Positions 24,079 through 34,821 of a DNA stretch of 64,000 bases are shown piece by piece. The stretch comes from Neckera pumila. Taxonomy: Eukaryota; Streptophyta; Bryopsida; Hypnales; Neckeraceae. The notes beneath the pieces were generated by a model that searched no databases, was not told where the DNA came from, and worked only from the letters and a program-made list of their open reading frames with translations. Within the stretch, counting starts at the first letter, position 1. Every line of letters begins with the position of its first letter. The stretch covers positions 43,041,282-43,105,281 of the forward strand of contig OZ018409.1 in NCBI GenBank assembly GCA_963969595.1, given 5' to 3'. Made by a program: the position numbers and the translations under genes.

Positions 24079-26079
24079 TTTGCTACTAAAATGACATGAA
24101 ATGGTCATTGTTAGGTGTTGCTGCATTTTTTATTTCCATTCATTCACTACTTTGATACTCTAGCATTCCTTGGCACCTTTGTCGTCACTCGTTTCCTTTA
24201 AACCGGCACCAAACTTCGGTGATTCAAAACACGTAGAAGTCAAAAATTAACTCGGAAATTTTCAACTCTCACCAATATACATCTACACTATAAGAACCCC
24301 ATGTTTTTTCTGATGTTGGAGCAAAAACATATGATGTCCAAAGTTGAACATACTATGTCTGTGGAGACATTAAGATATTAAAGAGAGGGATTGCAATTTC
24401 AGGAGATTTCCGAGGATGTTCCAGATGATTGCGGCAGATTTGAATGAAAACAAGTTGGTGTTACCAGCGACATTGGGATTTTTGAGGACATTTTTGAGGA
24501 CTCATTGATGTTCGGACAATTGTCCGCAAAAACATGGACTGCCACGTCATCTTTGGGAAAAACAAACAAACAGGGAGGATAAATTTGTGGAAATTACTTA
24601 TTTTTGGGATAAAAGTTTGACCGAGGTTAAAATTAAAGGAATAGGGCAGCCACCGGGCAACTTTGGGAGAAAATAAGATGACGTGGCATATGATGTGGCA
24701 TGTCACGTGTAAAATAATTGACGTGGCATAAATTTATGTTGATGTGGCATGCCACGTCAGCATAGCGGGGCTGTCTCTTGGCGTTTTCTACACCAATATT
24801 GGAGATGTCTAAATAGACGTAGAGACGTCACTAGAGACATCTTATAAAACGTTGAGATGTATTGGTGGACGTTTTTGTAGACTTGTAGATGTTTTAAGAA
24901 ACATCGTCACAGTTGGTATAACGTCTATGGAGACGTCATCAGAGCGGCCTATAAGAAATCCGTTTTTTTTTTATGTTCAACCAAAGACGTAGCATGTTTA
25001 AGTTGGAAATGATATGTCCAAGAGAACATTGAGATGTCTAATGGACAGAAGCCGCAAAATTGTAAATTTTTGTGGGTGTTGTGGAAAATAGAAGAAAATT
25101 ATTGTTGCAACAGTTGGATGCTACCAAAAACAACCATATTTTTTAGGACATTATTGCAGACATAAATAAATTTTAAAAATCATTCAAAAAATAGTCATAG
25201 CCACGTCAGCATCCCTAGTCAATTTAACTCCGGATAAATCATTGGAAGTTACTACGGTCTGGAATAAACTGGTTGCCCTAGGTGAAAAAAAAGAGGAAAG
25301 GCAGGTGGGTAGAAAAAAAAAGGCTAATGTAGCACCTGATGTTTCAAGTGATGTGGAAATTCAGTGACATGGACATCAAAAAAGCTTACGTGGCACTTGA
25401 CATGGAAATTTAGTGACGAGGACATCAAAAAGCTAATGTAGCATGACACGTCAGCATAGGGGGTCTGCCTGCATCACATTTATGGATGTTCTTATAAACA
25501 TCATTTGGGACATACAGATGATTTTTTAGACATTGCTTTCAGCAGCATCGTCAGAAGTTCCTTGCGACTGGGACGTCCTAGCTTATGAGAATACTTATGA
25601 GACAGTTATTTGAAATATGCCCGAAAAATCTCCAAAGTCGGTTATTCTATGTGTCACTTGTAGCATTGTTGTGCATAATTTGAAGGGGGAAATGCGAGCT
25701 CATCAATGTTATAAAGAATAGCAGAGTCTCCAATAGGGCATGCTATGCTGCATTCTATTGAAACAAAGTCATGTCCTTCACGACATTGTCATGCACCTAT
25801 CATTTCTAAAAAGATAACTCAAATGCTAACATCTGTTATCTCCTCCCCCTTCTATCATAACTTCTCTACACCTATAACCATCATTGTACTATATGACTTA
25901 CTTGTTGCATCAGAATGTGAAAGTCGTAGAACGGCAAAGTGCTGGATTCAATATTAGCATTGCATGCATATAAGACGTAGCCTAAGACATAGTCTGAGGT
26001 TTTATGACATGTTCGGAGACCTTGTATGAGACGTTAGGACATTTGTGGAGACATCTATGGAGACTTCAAGATGTTTTAA

Positions 26080-26999
26080 TTCCTAAAGGACCAAGGCCTT
26101 TTTCTTGCCGAAAAACTCTCAAAACTGCCATTTCTAGAGCAAAGAGTAAAAAAAATTGAAAATTGTTTTCTTTGCACATCTAACCGTAGAATCTAATACC
26201 TAACTAGTATGAAATTGTGTGGAAAAAATTTCAGAATTTTTGACCGCACAGATTGCAAGATATCTACGTTTGAAGTGAAAAAAACAAGATTTTCAGCACA
26301 TTGTGGGACTAGATTTTTTGACTTTGAACATTTTTAACTTAAATTTTTTGCACTACAGAGTTTGAAGCTTTAAATCTTTATAGTAGAGAATTGAGTTGAG
26401 AGCCTAGGAAAAAAAAGGAGATTCAAAAAAACTTAATTTCATTCTTACAAAAATTGTTAAGTAGAAGATAATACAAGATAGAAGGAAAATCTAAACTATT
26501 ATTATCTTTTAGATGGAAGTAAAATGCACTAATCCCAATGGTGAGGTCGTTCTAGCAAGAAAACTAAACCATGTGGAACTTTGTTTTTGAAAAATTGCGA
26601 AAATTGCATTCCAAAATGAATCCTATAAGTTATTTTTTTCAAGAAAATGCTCTAATTGCCCAAAAAACAAGATTGTCCATAACTTTCTCATAAAAAATCC
26701 AAATGAAATGAAGAAAAGCTTCCCAAATAGGCAAATATATAATCTACAAGGGAAAAAGATTTTTATTTTAAAAATTAAATTTTTTGCAAATTTTTCTGCT
26801 GCCCCCTTTTCTCGTTTTGAGCTTATTTGGGCATAATTTTTGTTCCCAGGCTCTAATTGAAAAAAAATTATATTCCCACGAAGCTTATCAATTTTTCTAT
26901 CTTTAAAAAAAGTTTCAAAAAATCATGACAAAAATTCAGCCCGTAGGTACTTGCCCAAAATCCCATTTGTCCCCCAAAGGGACAATGGTCCTTTAGGAG
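26080..26999. mobile_element. TTAA-target MITE-like element, copy B (920 bp)
   Basis: TTCCTAAAGGACC at the left and GGTCCTTTAGGAG at the right, each directly abutted by a perfect TTAA (26076-26079 and 27000-27003). It is inverted relative to copy A. It lies inside the CACTA-like element, so it inserted later. Non-coding. Confidence 0.88.
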
Positions 27000-27593
27000 T
27001 TAAGAAACATAACTTGGAGTGAAATTGTCTTCATCTCCATTCAAATGTGGACTTGTATTTCATGCACTTTGACGTGCGTTTCCTTACATTCACTAAGAGT
27101 TAAGATGTTTAGTGAGTAATGGAAAATGTATTCTTACATGTCTAGCAACCTCGGATATGACTTCATGCCATATTTACAAGGACATCAATGTCCACCACTT
27201 ACAACTTTTGTGTTACGTCATACATGATGACAAGTACTATAGATGTACATAGTCACTATCATTCTCTTTTTCAGTCTAAGCAGACGACGTCTCCCTATGG
27301 ATTTTGGAGAATAGACATGGATGTGGAATGACACATGAACAAGGCAATAGAAGAAAGGTTCAAACAAGGTAGTTATTGCATTCTCTAGAAATAAACAATA
27401 TAGTAATTTGTCTTTTAAATACTAATAGAAAGCTCTAGACATTGCAATTCAATAGGCAATTCAAAAAAATGTGCATGCATTTCACATAAGCAATCCTAAA
27501 CATGGCAGTGTTGTCAAGCTCAGCATCAAGAATCACTACCTTTATCCCCTAATGAATGTCTAGAAGACACCGGTACTCTTCAAGGAGACATAA

Positions 27594-28035
27594 GGTAAAG
27601 CAGCCCATTGTGGTCAGAATTAGGAGTCTGCCATCATCCCATCACCAAAGTTTTTCAGTTTTTTTACCATGTGAAGACAAGTATGAGAATTTGTGAAGGC
27701 AATTGAAATCATAATTTTCAGACAGAGTATGAATTAGCTATGAATTTCTCAAGTGTTCAGCCCAAAGAAGTCTGACAGACTACCCCAAAACCAACTGCAA
27801 GTGTATCCATAATGCTCACCTACCTCTTCTAAAGGAGACAATTTTTTTTTATATGTGGATGGCCATAAAAAGTCACTTCCTACAATGACTTACACTGAAA
27901 TTACTGCATGTTCCTAATAGGGTCACTAATTACTCCAATGAAGTTAGGTGAGATGTTGATTGTGGTCAGAAAAACCACAATGGGGTCATCGTGTGTCCCC
28001 CATGGGTCATTTGACCACAATGGGCTGCCTTTCCT
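27594..28035. mobile_element. 440-bp MITE, copy 1
   Basis: Inverted termini share GCAGCCCATTGTGGTCA (left end AGGTAAAGCAGCCC, right end GGGCTGCCTTTCCT). The element is flanked by TA, a possible TA target duplication. It appears identical over its interior to the copy at 32420-32862. No transposase, so a non-autonomous element of a TIR family. The superfamily is undecided: a TA duplication would fit Tc1/mariner. Confidence 0.85.
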
Positions 28036-29144
28036 TAGTGGTAGAACAACCTACTCTATCCTCTTGACATCTTGCGAGATGTCTACGTGCTGCTTCACTG
28101 AAAAGTGATTTTTGAGTTTTAATTATCCCATATGGTTTGTCTTCCTTCCTACCACCCCAATTGCATAAAGAGTTGGTCTTCTCTTCTCTATATTATCACA
28201 TCAAGTGGCTTTTCTAGCCATGTGACATAATTGTCAAATGTGGTATATTTTGTATGGCGTATATGTATGGTGTATGGCATATTGTGTATGGGATATGGCA
28301 TGTTGTATTAGACATTACGAAATGCACATGCGCATTATATAGGACACGTGTGGTTGTCCATACTAACACCATACTAAAGGTTGCAAGAGGTATTTATGGT
28401 AAATGCGGACGTCTACATTAACGTCGCAAGACATATAGATGTTGAAGTTGACGTCTCAAAAAATAGCTAGACATCTGAGAAGACATCTCAAAATACGTCT
28501 CAGAAACATCTGGCGGTCTGACTGAAAAGTATGAAATTTGGACATCTTTAAAAACATCTTTGGCTGCAACTTAGAAATCTAGTTACGTCTATGTTGACAT
28601 TTGTCACGTCGAGGTAGACACCTCTTATGACAATGTATGTTATTAAATGCATGTCTAAGTGAACGCCACATGCACGGAGGTGAGCATCATAAGAAGCATG
28701 ATGTGTCCTCCTTGACGTCTTTTAAGACGTTCAGATGTCTATGCTGATGTTGTGCATGACATCATTGAAATTCTTTGATGACGCCAGAGATCGCTTCTAA
28801 AAATGCCACGTTAGCAGCTTTGGGTGCCACATCTCCCTATTTTGGCCTCCACGTCAGAGGACACATCATCAATGGGTAATGGATGAAAAATTTGCCAAGC
28901 TCGCTTCCCGCGTTTATGTGGCGATGAGGTGGCAGACACATGGCAACTTTTGAGGACCCCGTTGACCCATGTTTTTTGTGATGTCTGGTGGAAAACATGT
29001 GATGTTAGCCCATATTTTTGATGTTTTTAGCACGTCTCACTAAGCGTAATTTTTTAAACGTCTACGTTGACATAGTAAAACGTCAGATGTGACATGCTGA
29101 TGTCAAAATCTTGAAGTCCAGAAAAACACGATTTTCTTATAGTG

Positions 29145-30245
29145 TCTACTATGAAGAATTGAAGATGGGTAAATCGCCTCTTTGGTTTCCTCATCAAAAT
29201 CTATGTGTAGCCAAAATTCACTAATGTTTATGTATTTAGCAAAATATTTCTTCTCAAAGATTGACAGAAGTAGCCACTTCATCGAAAATTCATCCAAAAT
29301 TATCGCCACTACTTAGAAAAAGCTAAATCACTAAAAAAAACATTGCTACTAACTCTCTTACTGCATATTCACTAAGAGAGGTTCTACTATAGTTCCTCTG
29401 AAAATGAAATTGTTCTAATTAATTCAATCAGTGTGAGACCTTAAATAGTAAACCCCATTTTACAAATTGAATGAATCTTGGATGGATGCAATATAATTAG
29501 TAGTGTTAACATTTTAAATATTTTTTTATTGGATGAAGTGAATTTAATGTAATTTATATTTGCCTTAAATATTGGTGCTTTTACAAGTTGAGTTTGCTTG
29601 ATGACTCTTTTCAGAGACCACAAACAATACTATTTGAATATAATTGAAATAAATCATGAAGTAAATATAATTATGACAGAAGAATTGTGATGGCCTTTTT
29701 GCATATGTGTTGAAACTCACCTAACTTATGGCTTGTAAAAAACTCAACTCAATTATTTGGGACTTGTAAAAGTTCAGAGTGAACTCCCTAGGGTTTGGTG
29801 CGAGAACAGAGGATGTGATATTAGAGAAGGTGATATTAAGGAGGTCTTGGTATTTTATCATGTGATGAATTTGAATGCGGCTAACATGAAACTATTTAGG
29901 GTTTCGGGCTCTTGCGCGAGTTCCTTCTCCACAATTAGGCCCTTCGCGGCCCTGTATTATACTTTGGCCTCGGTCACGGGCTGCTTCACTGGGAGTTTCC
30001 GGATTGTTGTGTTTCAAATTCTCGTGTAGGAGTGCCGAAGTTGTGCTCACTCTGTTTCATTTACTGCTTGTCTTGGAAAAATCGGCAGGGTTCAGTTCCG
30101 GCTATTGAGTTTTCCGAGGATTTTAGGCGCTGAGTTTACAGAAGAGAGGTCTCGTTTAGGGGTGGTCTGAAAATCATTGTTGCAATTGCCATATTTTTGG
30201 AACGATTGTGGTGAATTCTGTCTTGGGATTGTTCAGTTAGCAGCC
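29145..30245. promoter_or_regulatory. NMD3 upstream region
   Basis: AT-rich to about 29750, then GC-richer sequence that likely holds the NMD3 promoter and 5' UTR. A telo-box-like TTTAGGGTTT occurs near 29894-29903 and CTAGGGTTT near 29789-29797. The open frame 29757-30029 has no family features and is not called. Confidence 0.4.
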
Positions 30246-31805
30246 ATGGCGACGGACATGTTTACAGTGTCACACACGGTGGGGCGGGTGCTGTGTTGCA
30301 TGTGCGGGGTGGCGATGCCCCCGAACGCTGCCAACATGTGCGTGACCTGCCTGCGTTCTCAAGTGGACATCACCGAGGGTTTGCAGAAGCTGGTCACGGT
30401 TCTGTACTGCCCGGAGTGCGGCCGTTACCTGCAGCCGCCGCGGACTTGGGTGAAGGCGGAGCTCGAGTCGAAGGAGCTTCTCACTTTTTGTATCAAAAGG
30501 TTGAAGAATATCAACAAGGTGCGACTGGTGGATGCGGGATTCATTTGGACAGAGCCGCACTCGAAACGGCTCAAGGTGAAGCTGAAAATTCAGAAAGAGG
30601 TGATCAACGGGGCGATTCTGGAGCAAGCGTACGTAGTAGACTACACGGTGGAGGATCATATGTGTGACAAATGCTCGCGACTGGCGGCGAATCCCGACCA
30701 GTGGATCGCCTGCGTGCAAGTGAGGCAAAAGGTGGAGCACAAGAGAACCTTCTTCTTCCTAGAACAGCTAATTATCAAACATGCGGCCGCCGCTTCCGCT
30801 GTCAACATCAAGCAGATTCACGATGGCATGGATTTTTATTTCGCAAACAAGAGTCACGGCTTGAAACTCCTCGACTTCTTGTCCAACGTGGTTCCCACCA
30901 GGAGCAGGCATGATAAGCAGCTGGTCTCTCACGACACCAAGTCCAACACGTACAATTACAGATTCACCATGTCGGTGGAGATTTCCCCCGTGTGTAAGGA
31001 TGACCTAATCTGTTTACCTCAGAAAGTGGCTGCCAGTTTAGGCAACATCGGGCCTCTGGTCCTGTGTGTTCAAGTCTCCAATAATCTATTGCTCCTGGAT
31101 CCTCAGACTTTGCGAAATGCTTACATGGATTCCAATCAGTACTGGAGAACCGGATTTCGACCTCTCCTTTCATCCAAGCAACTTGTTGAGTACGTCGTTT
31201 TAGACATTGAGAGTGAGCCCGGTGTGTCCTCCCGCGTTGGGCGGTACGCATTAGCTGAAGTGCAGGTGGCGAGGAAGTCCGATTTCGGTAAGAATGATAC
31301 TACTTTCATGGCACGCACGCATCTAGGTCATCTATTGAACGTCGGAGACTTTGCCTTGGGGTATGATTTGTATGGAGCCAACCTTATCGATCCGGAATTG
31401 GAAAAGTATCGCAACTTGGCGATTCCAGATGTAGTGCTTGTAAAGAAGAGCTATGAGGAGAAGCGGGCGAGGAGACGTGGGAAGCCAAGGCCGTGGAAGC
31501 TCAAGGCCTTGGACATGGAGATCGATCCAAGTGCTCTCAGGCAAGACCCTGAGAAGGCAGTTGGGGAATACGAGAAGTTTTTGGAAGAGATCGAGGAAGA
31601 TCCAGAGATGCGCGGCAAGATTGCCCTCTACCGGGATGCTAACTACAGGGCACAATCTGAAACGGCTTCCATGATCGATGGAGATGGTGATGAGCCTCCC
31701 TCGGTGCCCTTGGAGGAGTTGTTGGCGGATCTTCGGATCGATCATGACAGCACTGGTGGGGTCGAGTCTGAGGCTGCTGACGACGAGGATATGGACGACA
31801 CTTAG
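30246..31805 (+). CDS. NMD3: 60S ribosomal export protein NMD3
   Basis: Intronless gene of 519 residues. NMD3 binds the late pre-60S ribosomal subunit and bridges it to the exportin CRM1/XPO1 for nuclear export. Four CxxC pairs of the N-terminal zinc-binding region are present (C17/C20, C32/C35, C55/C58, C140/C143). YCPECGRYLQPPRTWVKAEL and HKRTFFFLEQLIIKH are signature blocks. A basic stretch (EEKRARRRGKPRPWK) suits nuclear import. The acidic C terminus carries a leucine-rich LEELLADLRI that fits the export signal. The ATG at 30246 has a strong context (AGCCATGGC). An in-frame ATG 23 codons upstream is rejected because the family starts just before the first zinc pair. Length matches plant NMD3. 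Confidence 0.96.
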   Translation: MATDMFTVSHTVGRVLCCMCGVAMPPNAANMCVTCLRSQVDITEGLQKLVTVLYCPECGRYLQPPRTWVKAELESKELLTFCIKRLKNINKVRLVDAGFIWTEPHSKRLKVKLKIQKEVINGAILEQAYVVDYTVEDHMCDKCSRLAANPDQWIACVQVRQKVEHKRTFFFLEQLIIKHAAAASAVNIKQIHDGMDFYFANKSHGLKLLDFLSNVVPTRSRHDKQLVSHDTKSNTYNYRFTMSVEISPVCKDDLICLPQKVAASLGNIGPLVLCVQVSNNLLLLDPQTLRNAYMDSNQYWRTGFRPLLSSKQLVEYVVLDIESEPGVSSRVGRYALAEVQVARKSDFGKNDTTFMARTHLGHLLNVGDFALGYDLYGANLIDPELEKYRNLAIPDVVLVKKSYEEKRARRRGKPRPWKLKALDMEIDPSALRQDPEKAVGEYEKFLEEIEEDPEMRGKIALYRDANYRAQSETASMIDGDGDEPPSVPLEELLADLRIDHDSTGGVESEAADDEDMDDT

Positions 31806-32419
31806 TCATCGACACCAGGAAACTCTGAACCAGAAAAACCTAAATGAGAGATGTCTTTTGCACCCATTTTGTGAGGAGTGTGCGAAATTTCAGTGCCTGC
31901 AGAGGGCATGCTCACAATGTTGCCATATCCCAGATAGGAGGTCGAGTGAAACCGTGGGCTGCTGTTATTTGTGAGTCTTGCGCATGTGATTCACAGCCAT
32001 TTAGAATTGTAGACTCTATACTAAATGTTAGGCACAGATATTCTTCACCAGTGCACAGGTTCACAAACACATCGTCGCATGTGAACAGGGACGAGTATAT
32101 CTCACTTTATTAGTCTCATAGTGGAATCTAATGTTGCTGAGTGAGAGCTCTTGTAAGACCGTTACCTTCTGTGTCGTAGCTCTTCTGAATAGCTGGAGAT
32201 ACTCGAGTTACATTAGAGTTATATGAACTTGTAGCTGGACTTCTCGCACATGAAAGCTCTTTACACTTTTGATATGTTGTCAATATGAGCTTGATTAGAA
32301 TCAGAGCTGTTCACTATTATGACACTTCATTGTCATTGTACCCCGACTTCTGATGAGTGATGACAGAAGACCTTCAGGCAGTGTCATGAGACGGTCGAGT
32401 GACCCGGTGTACCAATTAA
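31806..32419. other. NMD3 3' flank
   Basis: Expected 3' UTR and spacer. Small open frames here (31844-32113) are not supported by any family feature. Confidence 0.4.
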
Positions 32420-32862
32420 GGTGAAGCAGCCCATTGTGGTCAGAATTAGGAGTCTGCCATCATCCCATCACCAAAGTTTTTCAGTTTTTTTACCATGTGA
32501 AGACAAGTATGAGAATTTGTGAAGGCAATTGAAATCATAATTTTCAGACAGAGTATGAATTAGCTATGAATTTCTCAAGTGTTCAGCCCAAAGAAGTCTG
32601 ACAGACTACCCCAAAACCAACTGCAAGTGTATCCATAATGCTCACCTACCTCTTCTAAAGGAGACAATTTTTTTTTATATGTGGATGGCCATAAAAAGTC
32701 ACTTCCTACAATGACTTACACTGAAATTACTGCATGTTCCTAATAGGGTCACTAATTACTCCAATGAAGTTAGGTGAGATGTTGATTGTGGTCAGAAAAA
32801 CCACAATGGGGTCATCGTGTGTCCCCCATGGGTCATTTGACCACAATGGGCTGCCTTACCTT
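32420..32862. mobile_element. 440-bp MITE, copy 2
   Basis: The interior looks identical to the copy at 27594-28035, down to a nine-base T run. Only bases at the extreme termini differ (left AGGTGAAGCAGCCC, right GGGCTGCCTTACCT). Flanked by TA on both sides. It lies about 600 bases downstream of the NMD3 stop. Confidence 0.87.
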
Positions 32863-34821
32863 ATACGATATGACAAACAGGAGAAAAATTCTTGAGCGCG
32901 TCATCAGAGAGGAAGGTTAAGTGGAAATGGGCTGGGGTGGAATTTTGGTGTTCAGTTGCTTGGCGGCTGCAAAAGTGTTCTGGGGATTTCAAGTCTGCAA
33001 ATGTAAAATTGAAATTAATCATGCCCTAACAATTTAGACAGTGAAGAAGTTTGGAATTGATTTTTTAATCTTTGTAGCCTTTCTTTAAAGCAATTGGACA
33101 TTTCATTGCATTGGACTGGATCTGATGTTTTTCATGTAACTTAGAAAACTGACAGCCAGCAAAAGAATGGGTGACTTTGGCAATCTTCAAGGATTTTTAT
33201 ATTTTTATATTGACAATCTTGAAGGATATTTTCTGTGACCTAGGTCACGCAAATTTGTCGTTTCAAATACATATGTTTACAATAAGAAAACCAAGTTTGG
33301 ACTGGATTTTTTGTGCAATGTGTTCAAAAATAATGGCACTAAATACAATAACTAAGGCTCTACTACTCTTGGCGCTACCAATAACTATCCATTGAAGGTT
33401 TTGTTTTTATTATTGTTGAAAATATTAGAAATGTGATTCAAATCACAAGCCCCTTCCTTCCATCTTTGGATAAGCACAATTGCGACAACATGAAGACTTA
33501 GAAAGTGGATTTTTTTTTCCTTCAAATGCCTCAAATACAATTTTCGGGTCCTTTGAATCTAAGATCACCAAAGAATCCCTACAGATTAGAATCAAATGTC
33601 AAATATACTTTCATGAAGTATATGTTGATGACTTCAAAGTGCAGCAATTCTCTCAATATCAACATCTCTTGTACATACTTCTGATCAACAAGCAAAAGTG
33701 ATGGCTAAAGTAATTGCATCCATTTCTATGATGTAGAAAATTGTTTAAGTGTTTAAAATTTGACTTCAAATCATCATAATGAAATGTTTCCAATTGCCAC
33801 ATGGTGCTATATAGTTGCAAAGAAGTAGAGCCTATGATTTTAGTGTTCTTTTCAAAATGCTTGAAACATGCACCTATGGACACTTTAAGATGTGACTTTG
33901 ATAATTTGCAAGAAAATACAAGATTTTTCCAAATCTTTTATTTTATTTTATTTTAATTTATGATTCTCATTTTTTCAACAAGTAAAAAATAAACCATAAT
34001 TAAATTTTTTGACGATCTATGCAAATCCGCTTAAATGATTGGTTAGGCATTTCTACCTTTAGTCACCATCATATACCGTAACTATATTGGGGTGATGGGG
34101 TCAAATTTGTTGGACCCTATACAAAATCATTTTTTTTTTGGTTGAATTTCTATTAATTAACTTGATTTAGAATTTTTGAAAGTTCATTTTGTACAGTTTG
34201 GACTATTTTGCAGTACTCATAGCTAAATTGATACTAAAGACTTTACCAATACTTGTGGCTTTGCCAATATTCATGGCTTCAGCTTTGGTTTTTTTTTGAA
34301 GATTAAGATTATTTTCATTAATATCTTGTCATAATTTAATTCAATTACACCATGTTATAATTTCTGAAAATTTCATGAGATGCCTTATTTATTTATACTT
34401 GAATTATTTTTTAACGAATCTGACCCTAGCGTAGGGTAACAAAAATGTGTGCTCATTGCTCCTATCAGTAAACCCAATTAAATTATGACACGTGGCGTGC
34501 GGCTGCCGTGTCGATAACGAAATTCCACGAGAAAGAACGAATGATCAACGCGGACTCTTGGATGAATGAAAAATAGAAGAATGAACACCACAAGCGAGTC
34601 ACCAGGAAAATTCGCGACCCTCAGGACCTTTTGCGTTACTTTTACTTTACTTTTTCTCAGACCCATATATTTCCCATTCGTATAGCGCTTGTGTTCTTCT
34701 CCAACTCTTCCGTCCCAGAGGCTCATTTTGTGTGTCAATTTGCTGAGTATCGGTCGATTGCTTTGTGTGTACGCGAGGGAAGTGATTTCATCTTTGCCGC
34801 ATCAAGGATACAGAGAGCAAA
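32863..34821. promoter_or_regulatory. Spacer and upstream region of the CCDC130-like gene
   Basis: AT-rich and featureless to about 34440. A G-box/ABRE-like CACGTGGC (34489-34496) lies about 330 bases upstream of the start codon. GC-richer sequence from 34480 on is probably promoter and 5' UTR. Confidence 0.4.

Larger units (their letters stand above)
24286..29144. mobile_element. CACTA-like (EnSpm) non-autonomous element with nested insertions (4.9 kb)
   Basis: The left end is CACTATAAGAA (24286) and the right end TTCTTATAGTG (29144), an 11-bp perfect inverted repeat of CACTA type, with GTTTTT blocks just inside both ends. The immediate flanks are TCTA on both sides; the usual CACTA duplication is 3 bp. 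The outer zones (about 24300-25520 and 28380-29110) are dense in short GACGTCT/AGACGT motifs and ACGTGGCA variants, resembling the subterminal binding-site arrays of EnSpm elements. No transposase was recognised. A TTAA element (26080-26999) and a 440-bp MITE (about 27594-28035) lie inside it. Confidence 0.65.

Noticed and set aside
29757..30029. 90-codon open frame upstream of NMD3
   Set aside because: No family features; lies in the probable promoter and 5' UTR.
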